The notes beneath the pieces were generated by a model. The model had not been told where the DNA came from and searched no databases. It saw nothing but the letters and a program-made list of their open reading frames with translations. The position numbers were made by a program, and so were the translations under genes. A stretch of 64,000 nucleotides of DNA from Adineta vaga (lineage: Eukaryota; Rotifera), in the NCBI GenBank assembly GCA_021613535.1, contig CP075492.1:1054001-1118000 (forward strand), in the 5' to 3' direction. Below are positions 38,027 to 49,121 of this stretch, piece after piece. The stretch's first letter is position 1. Each line of letters opens with the position of its first letter.

Positions 38027-38569
38027 GTGCTGCTCGTATATCAATAATAAAAGATTCTTTGTTCTTGTCATGATAAAATGCGGAAGAAAGGAAAGAGACG
38101 GCAGGTAGCTGGAAGTCTATGCGTATTAATGTGCTTATCGCACAGAAGAACATTAATCATATAGGGGAAGATAAAGAAAAATATACCCGACATGGGATTT
38201 TTATTAATGAAGAAAACTCCAGCTCATCATTCATCGTCAAAGTATACATAGAGATCCAGAAGGAGAGACCTTCATTCAATTTATTCTTACAACAGAAGTC
38301 ACCAGTAAAAACTAATTTTGTTGAGCATGACCCTCCTTTTAGTCGACGGAAAAAGAGAAAAGAACTGAAATAAAAATAATATTGATAGGAATATATCGTT
38401 TTATGGAACAATCTATTCAAAATAGTTGACAGGTAAAGCAGACCAAATAATCACTCTAAACAGTACTCATGAAAAAGCATGATCATTGCAAAGCGTGGAA
38501 AAAGATAATATTTACAATGAAGAATGAGGTTGAAGAATTCCGGTCAAAGTATTATAGCTCCTATGGATT
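38027..38569. other. Intergenic
   Basis: The 84-aa ORF at 38119-38373 is not recognised, and an ORF on the opposite strand overlaps it. Confidence 0.4.
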
Positions 38570-39873
38570 AACAAAACTAACAAGACCGACACCCATGGTT
38601 ACGACTGAAAATGATCCTGTTACATTTTGGTTGTATGTTGTTACAATCAAAACGTACTCTCCTACAGCCCGAAGAAGAAGTGTGAGCATGAACTGATTGC
38701 TACCTCCACTATTATCATCTGATGCAAATTGATTTCAGATTGGAGATGAGGAGTCGAAAGTGTTGTTCTACATATATCCATATCTATCCATAGTGCTAGA
38801 GCTTAAAAACATATATGTTCCACTTGTGGACACGTTAAGTTGAATGGCTTGATAAAAGTATGTTGATGTTGGACAAGTATCTCTATGACAGAATGACGGA
38901 CTACTAGGAGTCAAAGTTGATGAACTACTGTACCTAGTCACACAAAAATAAACAAAAGATGATTATTGCATCATACTGAAATTGTGCATAATTACGACAG
39001 TGTTCATATTAAATAAACAGAACTGATCATATCTAAGGTGAATCTTATGTGAGAGCATATTGGTTTCAAGCAATAAATTCATGATCATGCACAAGGCATA
39101 TAAAAATGACTTAAACTAATCAAAAGAGTGTGAAACCGATCAAAGACTTCCTTCAAAATCCTTATAAACCGTTCAGATTTCTCTATATTAACAACTTGAA
39201 TACTTACTTGTTATATCAACTGGAACAAAACTAATCGAATCAGGACCTAATCCAATGAGTGAAAAGCTTCCCGTGATAGTCTTCTCATATGTCGTTACAA
39301 CCAAAATATAGTTTGTCACGTCTTGAAGGACATTTCTGAACATGAACTGCTGATTGCCTGCAGAGTCATCGTCCGACGACAGCAAATGTTGATCTGGATC
39401 TTCAGGATTGAAAGTATTATTGTATAGATAGCCATATGTATTGACGGTACTATTGCAAAACATAATATAAATTCCTGTCGTTGATACACTGATTTCAATG
39501 GCATGATAATAAAAGAATGATCCTGCCAAAGCCGTCGGTCGAGTATATGACTGACTATATATAGTCAAAGATGATAAGTAATCCGATTGTATCGTTGATG
39601 AATTGACTAGTGATAGTTCAATTGAAGAAAACGGTTATGAGTAGAATTTAGACTTTAAAGTTTTTCGGTATCCGACTAGACGTAATACTTGAATGTGAGT
39701 GCAAACTGCCGAGTGAGTATCAGTGATGATCGTGAAATATCTTTTAATATCGAACCGTTCCATCACTCTCTGTACAACTCAAAAATTTCTTACTGAGTAG
39801 ATTGCTTACTTGGTACAAAACTAATCAAATCTGGATCCAATCCAATGATTGAAAAGTTCCTCGTGACGCCAGC
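38570..39873 (-). pseudogene. Tandem beta-sandwich domain exons (PPC-like), decayed
   Basis: Three related minus-strand exons. The middle one (about 39203-39620) is open: SQSYTRPTALAGSFFYYHAI, then GYLYNNTFNPEDPDQ, SSDDDSAGNQQF and LVVTTYEKTITGSFSLIGLG. It is bounded by an acceptor (ACTAG) and a GTAAGT donor, phase 1 at both ends. The left copy (about 38570-38931) has the same layout (TSTYFYQAIQLNVSTSGTYM) but two in-frame stops where the others read YLYNN and the following linker. The right copy survives only as its last codons (about 39811-39873, NFSIIGLDPDLISFVP) and ends where the two-TM region begins. The domain resembles bacterial pre-peptidase C-terminal beta-sandwiches of secreted proteins. 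Symmetric phase-1 exons explain the tandem growth. Confidence 0.6.
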
Positions 39874-39879
39874 ATAAAC

Positions 39880-40980
39880 AAGATTTTATTTTATTATATT
39901 ACCAATCTTATTATGTATTTTTAGTATATATTTATCATTAGATAAACAAACTAAAATCATAACTATTGATAATCCAACACAAAATCAATATGAACAACTT
40001 AAAAATAATTCATTTACTAGTCTACAATGTCCATGTAGTCATATAGCAATTAAATATAATAAATTTATATCTTTTCAACCAAGATATCATCAAATATGTT
40101 CAAGTATATTTGTATCTGATTTGTGGACTGATAATACATATTGGATAGATACTAGTAACACATATTGGGCTAATTTTAGATTTTTATCAAGTTCATTTTT
40201 TAAATTTATATCAATATTATGTGAAGCAGCTGATGAAACAATAATTAATAGTTTAATTCTCTTCAATGATAATGAATATTTAACACCAGAAGTTGTTTCA
40301 TCGGATATTTTTAATAGTGAAATTACTTCATTTATTGAATTATTCAAAACTACAACGCAACGATTATTTCAACTTCGTATAAATTTAATTCGACGAATTA
40401 TATCTGGAAATCAATTTATTAATATGAGAGATACAAATAGTATTTTTGAACGTTTTTATGGTAATTATGGTATAGAATATCATCCAGTTATACGTACATT
40501 AAGGTAATTGTTTATGTGCTACTGATCTTTTATGCACACAACCAATGTTTTTATATACTTCTACTGGACAATATAATCTATTAGGAATAGTTCAAGGTTG
40601 TTTTTTTTATCTATACAGCATTATTATCAACAACCGAATGTTTTTTCAATGAAGATTGTATATAAATACATTGAAATCTTTTATGATTACAACAGAAACA
40701 ATATATAAACGTTTAAAACCATTAAATAAATCTATATCAAGTCAATATCAATCAAATACAACAATGGAAATAATTGTTAATAATTTATTTGTTGAAGATT
40801 GGAATGAAATCTATTCTTATAATCAATATTATTGTTCATATACTATACAAGAAAAGCCAAGTACTATTTATATATTAACAAATTTAATTGCAATATTTGG
40901 AAGTATAACAATTATTATGAAAATTTTAATACCAGTTATTATTAATTTTATTAGACGAAAACCCATACAGACAATAGGTA

Positions 40981-41011
<31 letters not shown>

Positions 41012-41060
41012 TCATTTTCAATTCTATATACTAATTATTTTTAGGAAGACCATTGTCTGA
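39880..41060 (+). pseudogene. Two-TM Cys-rich ectodomain protein, copy 1, frameshifted
   Basis: A first membrane segment (about 39885-39940) leads into LQCPCSHIAIKYNKFISFQP and HQICSSIFVSDLW, matching copy 2 (TCPCTHISISYNRFIELNSF). The frame stops at 40505-40507. The homologous reading then continues in other frames (GNCLCATDLLCTQPMFLYTS; TTECFFNEDC; then from 40656 to a second membrane span TIYILTNLIAIFGSITIIMK). At least three indels, one in a T run near 40600, break it. An intron-like GTAATA..TTTTAG (about 40979-41044), with a TA microsatellite inside, links its tail to copy 2. Family function unknown. Confidence 0.6.
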
Positions 41061-42315
41061 TAAAATTCGAGAAATTTTTCCAATGATTAAAATAAAATTA
41101 TTAAATTTAAATTTATTTCAAACTCATTCAACTAATCAACATAGAATTAGAAAACAGTTTTATACAACTAGATTTTATATTCTTATTTTAATCATTATTT
41201 TTCCAATTCTTATATCATATACATTATTAAATCAAAAATCAATAACTGTTAAAATACAATTAAATAGTTTAAATCAATATAATAATTTACGAATGAAATA
41301 TTCAACAACAATTACATGTCCTTGTACTCATATTTCTATAAGTTATAATCGATTTATAGAACTTAATTCATTTTATCATCAAATATGTTCATCTGATTTT
41401 GTCAGTCAACAATAGTTTGAATATTTATATGATGAAAATCAAATTCATAATACAATTTATGCTACAGCTTCAGTTCAATTTCAAATTCTTTCATCATTAT
41501 GTAAACAAGCACAAGAGACTGTTAATACCAGTCTTATACAATTTTATTCAACAAAATTAACTAGTGGTCAATTAATATCTTCGGATTTATTACAAATTCA
41601 AGTTGATACAACTGTTAATTCTTTTAAAAAAGCAATGCCTCAAACATTTAAACAAGCATTAGATATGCTCAACAGTCGCATTCATGGTAATGCATTGATA
41701 ACAGCATATGAAACAAATTGGAAATTCACTTTATTAGGTAATTATTCATATGCACCTCTTTATACAAATCCTCAATCATATGGTAATTCATGTAATTGTG
41801 CTACTTCATCTAAATGCTCACAAAAAGTAATATTGAATGATAATTTGAATTCAACATTGAATGGTTTATTAATTGGTTTTTATTCAACTGAATCATTATT
41901 ACAATCATCATTAGAATGTTTATACAATCAACAATGTTTGGATTTAATAATTAATTTTTTTAGAAAACAAATTTTCGATGAGAATAATTTTGAAATACTT
42001 AATTCATCTTTATTATCAAAAAGTTCCTTTCAAATAAATGAAACAGTTCAAGAAATGGTCGATCGATTATTTGTTAATGAATGGAATATCAGTCATTCTT
42101 ACCAAAATTATTATGAACAATGCCTTCCATCGCATTGTACTTACTCATACATTCAAAATTCTAATGTACTTTATATTGTAACAACTATTGTAGGTTTATA
42201 TGTTGTTATAACGATTGCTTTACGAATTATCTCAAAATTCATCGTTCATATTGTTTTCAGAATTATAAATCGCAAGCAGACAAAGATCGTACCATTTCAT
42301 CCATCCACTGATTAA
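41045..42315 (+). pseudogene. Two-TM Cys-rich ectodomain protein, copy 2, with one in-frame stop
   Basis: After the possible acceptor at 41044 the frame reads RPLSDKIREIFPMIKIKLLN, a first membrane span (YILILIIIFPILISYTLL) and the ectodomain with TCPCTHIS and HQICSSDFVSQQ. A TAG at 41413-41415 interrupts exactly where copy 1 has Trp (DLW), so TGG to TAG is likely. The same frame then runs open for 299 codons: cysteine pairs NSCNCATSSKCS and LECLYNQQCLDLI, and the second membrane span VLYIVTTIVGLYVVITIALR, ending PFHPSTD at 42315. Everything else is intact, so the stop is recent, or readthrough or an error. Unknown function. Confidence 0.65.
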
Positions 42316-43036
42316 AATTAAGACAAATTAATTGATTTTTAAAACAATACTTCTCTTCTGTTTTATTATTACAAAGGAAATATCAATAATAAAACATGCA
42401 GTTAGACCTCTTTAAACGAGATCATTTGTAATTGATAAAATGACAATTCATTAAAAAGTCGAGGAGTTTAAAGTAAATTGAACAAGTGTATAAATAGAGA
42501 TGGACTTGATAAATTAACTATATTTGTTTATGAGTCGCTGTACGAGAGCTACATCGAAGTAAGAGTGTAGGCGTTGATGTAAACTAGTGAGTGTGTGAGA
42601 TCTTCTCCTTACATTATTCACACTAACGCCTATTTAAATCTCAAACTCACACCCACATCCTCGGATAATTTGTATCCCTAATTAATATCACTCTCTCCTG
42701 GATGTGGTTGAATTTTCCAAAAGACCCAGTACTTGGTTCTTCTTCAGTAAAGTAAACAGAAGAAGACCGGTCACAAGACCAATATGTTAGCTTCTGTCGA
42801 GCAGACGTGTTTATTTAATCTTCTCGAAAAATATACCACTACACACACTTATATAAAAGAGGAGAAGAGAGAAAAGGTAGAGACCAAAGATGGAGAGAAA
42901 GATACAGAGAGCTGATGCCGTTAACACTGAATCATTTTGTTTTCTCAAACAATCAATAGGTTTTTTCTATACGTGTCAGAAAATATATAATTTATTGAAT
43001 AATATTCTTTGTAATACAGAGGAAAAATAAAAAACA
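42316..43036. other. Intergenic
   Basis: Contains telomere-like element 11. A stretch at 42700-42910 is somewhat less AT-rich, but no gene is recognised. Confidence 0.45.
42561..42664. repeat. Telomere-like inverted repeat 11 (long, diverged)
   Basis: GAGTGTAGGCGTTGATG, GAGTGTGTGAGATCTTCTCC, then TTCACACTAACGCC and CTCACACCCACATCCTCGG. An inner pair (gtgtaggcgtt..., ...actaacgcc) extends the palindrome. Confidence 0.7.
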
Positions 43037-45718
43037 TCATTTCTTTTCTACACGTTCCAGATTTCTTGCTCATTCTATAAGTTTGGAGTGATTAGTTGGT
43101 AACGATTGATGTCCAATTTCTATACCACGTTCAAAAAATGAACAGGCTTTTTAATAGTTTCTCATAAGTTTATATACCGTATCGATGTTGTTGTAGGATA
43201 CAGCTATATCAGGATGATTTTGAGGGAGTGATTTTTGTCGTATTTCAAGAGCTTTTTCATAATATGACAGTGCTTTCGAATAGTCACCCATGCCGTTGTA
43301 TACCGTACCCATGTTGTTGTAAGATGCAGCTATATCAGGATGATTAGGAAGGAGCGATTGTTTTTGAATTTTAAGACCATTCTCATAATGTGAAAGCGCT
43401 GTTAGATACTCACCCGAGCTGTAACAACAGTTACCGATGTTTATGTAAGATATAGCTAATCTATGATGATTAGGGGGGAGTACTTGTTGTTGAATTTCAA
43501 GAGCTTTTCTATAATATGAAAGCGCTGTTAGATAGTCACCCGAGCTGTAACAACAGTTACCGATGTTTATGTAAGATGCAGCTATATCAGGATGATTAGG
43601 AAGGAGCGATTGTTTTTGAATTTTAAGACCATTCTCATAATGTGAAAGCGCTGTTAGATAGTCACCCGTGCCACGATAACTATTGCCGATGTTTATGTAA
43701 GATATAGCTAAGCTATGATGATTAGGAGGGAGTACTTGTTGTTGAATTTCAATAGCTTTTCGAAGAAATGAAAATGCTTTTGAATAGTTACCCATAGTGT
43801 TGCATACCGTACCAATGTTGTTGTAAGATGTAGCTATATCAGGGTGATTAGGTGGGAGCGATTGTTGTTGAATACTATTGGCTTTTTCAAGAAATAAAAC
43901 TGCATTTGAATGATCACCCGTATTGTTGTATACCATACTGATATTGTTGTAAGATACAGCTAAATCAGGATGATTACGAGGAAGTGATTGTTGTTGACTT
44001 TCAAGGGCTTTTTCAAAATGTGAAAGTGCTGCTGAATAGTCGCCCGTTTTGGAGCACACTAAACCGATGTGGGTGTATAACGCACTCAAAACAGAATCAT
44101 TTGATGAAGGGACCCCTTGTTTAACTGCAAGAGCTTTTTTGTAGAATGAAAATGCTTCTGGGAAATCGCCCATTTGCTCATTTATTGCGCCGATAGCCGT
44201 ATATATCTTAACCAATTCATGAGGATCTGACAACAAAAACGTTTCATAGATGGAAAGTGATGTTTTATACAACCTGATTGCCTCTTCAAATTTTCCTTGA
44301 TAATATTTGATCATACCAAGGTTGCCGTAAATTGTTCCCCTCTCAATTTCTTCAGTTGTCAGACTTAGGAGCATTCGATGAATCTCTTCAGCCTTGTCAG
44401 TTTGACGCAAATCAAGAAGTACTAAACCCAATCTGCACCATCCGTTTTTATTTGGAAAACTTTCTTCTCGTATTTGCTTGGTCAACGTATATAATTCTTC
44501 GTCCGTATCACTAGTAAGTTTCAGATTTACTTCATACAGTCTGTTATTGTCACCTATTGGTTTAATATCTTGAATTCGAAATACACTGTGCATTGTAAAT
44601 AGTACTTCATCTTCTTCTGAAAAATTACTAATACCTTTGATAGAAGCAAATGATGCTGTTGATTCACTTGGATCAATATTTATGACAAAGAGAATTCCTG
44701 TTAAATCTGGATCACCTAGGTTACTTTTGGCAAATAAGTAAGAAACATCGCGATTTGTGCTCGTAGATAAAAAATTATTGAATGACATTAGTCCACCTTT
44801 CGAATTCTTCATTTCATCAGAATCTTTCTTCGACAACCCTTGACCACGATAAACTGTGAAGATTTTATTAGCAGAATGACTACAAAATTGTTCTTTGTGT
44901 AATAGTTCAATTTGTTGATGAAGACCTTTGATGAAAAATCCCATTCGTACAATAATATCTCCATCAATCAATCGTAAAGAACGATTGAGCATCGAGTACA
45001 GGTAACTACTCTTTGTATACCACCATACGACTGATTTCTGATAATATTCATTAACTAATTGTTCAATATTCTGTACTTCTTTTATATTGTCAACAAATGG
45101 TTCAGGACAATAATAAATAAATTTTTTTATATCCTCATCAGTAAAGTTGATGGTCAATAAAATTTCTTTAATAATTTGTGTATACATAAAAGATGGATCG
45201 AGTTGATCCAATTTCTTTTTTGATCCCACAAAACTCATCGATATATCATTGCGCTCACATTGATGAGTTCTTTGTTTAAGAACTGTACAGATTGATGTTA
45301 TATCGGTAAAAATATCTTTGATCTTTGGCCATTCTTTCATCCACGATTCGCCATTTTTCTTAGTGTGACACAGAATAAAAATGGCATTCAATTGAGGAAT
45401 ATCATGTATACAAGATATTAAACTTTGTCCAATTGTTTCAGAAACGATCAAACATACTTTAATATCGTCGTTATCAAGAATAAATTCAATACATTCATCA
45501 TGATCTGTAAATGTATTAACATGATTAATCACATTTTGAAATCGTTTAATTGTGTTTTGATAATATTCATTATTTTGATCAATATCTTCATCTAACCAAA
45601 CTAGCGCGACATTTTGCATCTTATGAAAATCAATACGTTGACATTTATTTGTATTTTCTTTGAAAGTTACAATAGTTTCTTCATCATTTATTTTGGTATC
45701 TTCTTTTCCAGTTGCCAT
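43037..45718 (-). CDS. Mono-ADP-ribosyltransferase fused to TPR repeats, C terminus cut by stops
   Basis: ATG at 45718; open to 43151 (855 aa). Residues about 215-400 form an arginine-type ART domain: catalytic Arg291 (VYRGQG), STS at 318-320 (FLSTSTNRD) and the E-x-E of EEDEVL (Glu369, Glu371), so the R-S-E set is complete and activity is plausible. Residues about 410-855 are 42-residue TPRs of kinesin-light-chain type (LPPNHPDIAxSYNNIGxVY). Two-TPR blocks are nearly identical, pointing to recent 252-bp duplication. The TAA at 43151-43153 falls inside a TPR (RNY-stop). The same frame continues KACSFFERGIEIGHQSLP, a TGA at 43070-43072, then ARNLERVEKK and the presumed true stop at 43037, so the last 38 codons (with two stops) are lost. 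Proteins of this layout are abundant in bdelloids; targets are unknown. Confidence 0.8.
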
Positions 45719-46264
45719 TAATTCGTTTGCTTATACTTATTTAAAATGGGAATATTATTTTATAAAAACGTTTGTCGAAGAATACCTACCTTTTATTATC
45801 AACAAAGATAAAATGATGACGTCTGTTCTTGTTTGCTTTACTCCCAATCTCATATCTGTAAAGAGTGACAACTTGGAAAAAACCATCATCTATTCATGAC
45901 AGCCAAATCAAAATCCACGAAACTGGGAGTTTCTTATAGAAAAACTATGAGTTAAGGGTGTGGATGAGGGCTGGTGTGAATATAATAAGATAACGCGGAT
46001 ACTCACACCCACACTCGGCCGCGGTGGCTGGGAAATGCAATAAAAAATTCCAAATTGAAAAGTATCTTTATTTCAATATTCTAGTCATGATCTGTTCAAA
46101 AAAAGTATCGACAACAACTTGTTACATTCTTTCACATTTTATATGTAAGACAAAAATGTAAAAATCGAATTTAGATTGGCAGAAAATTATCAACAGTATG
46201 TTCATAATTACATAGAATAATATTAAAAGACAAGAATAAACAAAAAAAAGCCTAGATTTTGTTC
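45719..46264. other. Intergenic
   Basis: Upstream region of the ART-TPR gene with telomere-like element 12. The 79-aa plus ORF at 45660-45899 overlaps the ART-TPR start on the other strand and is not supported. Confidence 0.45.
45951..46018. repeat. Telomere-like inverted repeat 12
   Basis: GTTAAGGGTGTGGATGAGGG, core with gaatataataagataacgcg, then ACTCACACCCACACTCGG. GC-rich cggccgcgg follows directly. Confidence 0.75.
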
Positions 46265-47900
46265 ATTAAATCGTAATTGTCATGAATTACTTGAATTTTA
46301 CCAACGCTTTCAGGAGACAAGATTGTCCTTTTGGCATTCATGATTAAACCTGTTGTTTATAATACACTCTCACTAGGACTAGATGTGGCTGGTATTGCAA
46401 GAATTATTTGAGCTAAACATTTCAAATGAGAGTATGTATCATATAAAGACTTCCAAACTTGAAATAAATCATCACAAGTAACATTTAATTTCAAATAATT
46501 TTCGATTTTATTAACAATTGAATCAACAGATGACACTGGGATTAGTAGATGTTTATGAATTACATTTCCTCGAACTTTTTTCAACTTCGATATAGATGTT
46601 TTTAAACATTCTATTGATAAATTACGTTTTAATAATGAATATAATGTTGTTGTTGTTGCTGTATTAGTAGTAGATGGTGATGATGATGATGATGATGATG
46701 TACATGTTGTTAAACAAGATTGTGTTGCCGATGTTTGTAAAGTATGATTAATTTTTAATTTTTTAATCATATCAAATAAGATTGATTCTTTGGATGATCG
46801 ATTTTTAGTCAAATGACGATTAATATCAATTTTTAATTGAGATCGGTCAAGTAAGAAAGCAGAAATATGTAATGGTTCTACTGGAAAACAATTATCCAAA
46901 TTTCTATTCAATAAAACTTTCAGTTCTTTGATAATTACAGATTACGTACTATCAATTGCAATCTTCAATATTTTGTAAAGTTTCATTTTAAATAGGAATA
47001 TTTCATTCTTACCACACATAATAATAAATAAAAATTCATGGTTGAGTAAGATTTTTATGCTGATAAAATAGTTGTTGTTAATTCTAGTAAAGAAAGAAAT
47101 CCAATTAAATCATTTACAATTTGATTTTCATCAACAGTTAATATTATATCAACATACGATGATGCTAAATCGGCATCTAAAACCTCACCAACTTCATTGA
47201 TATCATATAAAAGTTTATTTTTTATTTGATCATTTGTTCGGTGAACCTCTTCCTCAAGTGTCCATATCGAAGTTTATTGTTTATTTGTTCAATTTTATCT
47301 AATAGATCTGGTGCAATCATTAATTGAGGTAAACCATCCTTCATCAACAAATTACGAATACTATGAGTCATATTTTCAATAGCTTCCACGCCTTCTTCAT
47401 ATTTGAACCTTTCTCTGAAACCTATTTTGAAACAAAACGCCTCAGATAATCCGTAAAATTTTTCTACATATTACTCACAATAATAATATTGTTGGGATTC
47501 AAGTTGAATTCATTGACAATAGATAAAAACAATATCTTTAATAGCTTCTCCAGTATGAGATCCATCGAATGTTTGTATTTGTCACACTAATTATCATATG
47601 TAATAGTTGGATATTCAGATGATAACTTTAATTAATCTTTTGTTTTTTCAGCACAAACTTCATATATCTTATTTAAATTAATCAGTGATAAAACTGTTCG
47701 AGATGGAATATCTTCTTTCCAAACAATAACTTTATTGGCAATCCAAAAATCTTAAACATAAATCTGTATGTTCAATAGCAATATATCAATTCGCAAAATT
47801 CATATTACCTTCGTTATCAACAATAGAAAATGCGGAAGAAGATCTCGAACAACACATTAATTTTAGTTGTCGATCAAGTTTTTGTTTTTTTGTGAAGCTT
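46265..47900 (-). mobile_element. Relic of a hAT transposase
   Basis: Read leftwards. The N-terminal part near 47.5-47.9 kb has RTVLSLINLNKIYEVCAEKT, then stops and HTGEAIKDI. The C-terminal part (46357-46911) ends with LAQIILAIPATSSPSESV, immediately a stop, and in the same frame TTGLIMNAKRTILSPESVG to about 46265. The LAxxxLAIPATSxPSExxFSxxG...NxxR pattern is the hAT dimerisation region. Many stops and shifts mean it is inactive. No terminal repeats or 8-bp target duplication could be identified by eye. Confidence 0.7.
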
Positions 47901-47943
47901 TTTTTGAATATTTTTCTCGAGAAAACATTGAAAGAATATATGA

Positions 47944-47997
47944 TTTGAGGGTGGGTGTGGATATGAGTGACGAAGGTATACCCACACCCACACCCGG
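47944..47997. repeat. Telomere-like inverted repeat 13
   Basis: TTGAGGGTGGGTGTGG, core atatgagtgacgaaggtata, then CCCACACCCACACCC followed by ggcagg. Confidence 0.8.
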
Positions 47998-48056
47998 CAG
48001 GAGTATTCTGAAGGGAGTAGCTGCCTAATTCGACTTATAATATAAATGGATTTTCA

Positions 48057-48140
48057 TTACTATATATCTATACATCTATCAACAGATATAGATATAGATA
48101 TACACCTATAGATATGGATATATATACATATATATATACC
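48057..48140. repeat. TATA/GATA-rich microsatellite
   Basis: Mixed ta, gata and tatc repeats, directly before element 14. Confidence 0.8.
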
Positions 48141-48169
48141 TCACCCATGTTCAGTTAGGAATATAGGAA

Positions 48170-48232
48170 TAGGGTGGATAAGGGTGTTAGTATTACATCT
48201 GTCCAACACCCACACCCACACCTTCAAGATGA
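48170..48232. repeat. Telomere-like inverted repeat 14
   Basis: AGGGTGGATAAGGGTGTTAG, core tattacatctgtccaa, then CACCCACACCCACACC and TTCAAGATG. The core is shared with elements 7 and 21. Confidence 0.8.
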
Positions 48233-49006
48233 TATATAGTCTCTTTTGTTGTTGTGAGAAATAAAGTGAAGAAAGAATGCTTTCATTTTCTTTTTATACC
48301 TCTTTCAGATAAAGCCGTTGATTTATTCCAAAGTCAATAGAAGAAAACGAAGGAAAAATACCATCATTACTCACATTATCTGCAGAATCGTTTCACGTCG
48401 TAAAAAGAAAAAATAAAGAAAAAAAAAGGATTTTTCCATCCTCTTATTCTATTCCTTCGTAATATATCAGTGCACGAGTAACTAATATTGTTCTCGCCTG
48501 TACTGGGAAAGAATGAGGGTGTATAAAACCATAAATTGAGCTAAGGCACGTTTTCATCAGCGATTAAGTCAAATCGTACATGACACGAAAGTGTATCTTC
48601 TCATCTGCGAACATGACTATAATTTATTGATATTTAAAACTATTTGAGCGTGTGGATGTGGGTGAAGAAGAGACCATTTGACTTAGACCCACTTCATCTC
48701 ACACCCTTCTATATTTAGGACAATAATTGATGAACTATATAATGAAATAGTAATAAATCAATGTATTAATTATTTTCTAAATATTATTAAACTCATTTTA
48801 AAAGATAACTTTTTTGTAAATAATCTTAATCGTATTTTACCTTTGGAACAATTAAACGTGTTAATAATACAATTTTTATTTTAAAAATCTGATTGAATTA
48901 TTATTATTTTTTATATTGTTTGTTTTTAAAGAGAACAAAATAAACAATTCCATTTGATATTTAAAATAAATTCTATTACAAATGTCATTATTAGAGAAAC
49001 GTGTAC
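48233..49006. other. Intergenic with element 15 and a one-armed copy
   Basis: No gene recognised. A weak G-rich piece, GAATGAGGGTGTATAA at about 48511, may be a one-armed copy. Confidence 0.45.
48643..48710. repeat. Telomere-like inverted repeat 15
   Basis: TTTGAGCGTGTGGATGTGGG, core tgaagaagagaccatttgac, then CCCACTTCATCTCACACCC. The tgaagaaga core links it to elements 6, 9 and 20. Confidence 0.75.
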
Positions 49007-49121
49007 CATCTTGAAAAGGGAGGGGGGGGTATGAGTACAAATAGATGATTGCCATAAACTCATCCTCACTCACCCACACCCACCCACACCCACACCCACA
49101 CCCACACACACACACACTCAA
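49007..49121. repeat. Telomere-like inverted repeat 16, fused to a TPR gene
   Basis: CCATCTTGAAAAGGGAGG and a G run, a core with gtacaaatagatgattgcca, then a long C-rich arm (CACCCACACC units passing into CACACA) ending ACTCAA. Coding TPR sequence starts immediately after. Confidence 0.85.

Noticed and set aside
45660-45899. 79-aa plus-strand ORF
   Set aside because: Overlaps the start of the well-supported ART-TPR gene on the other strand.
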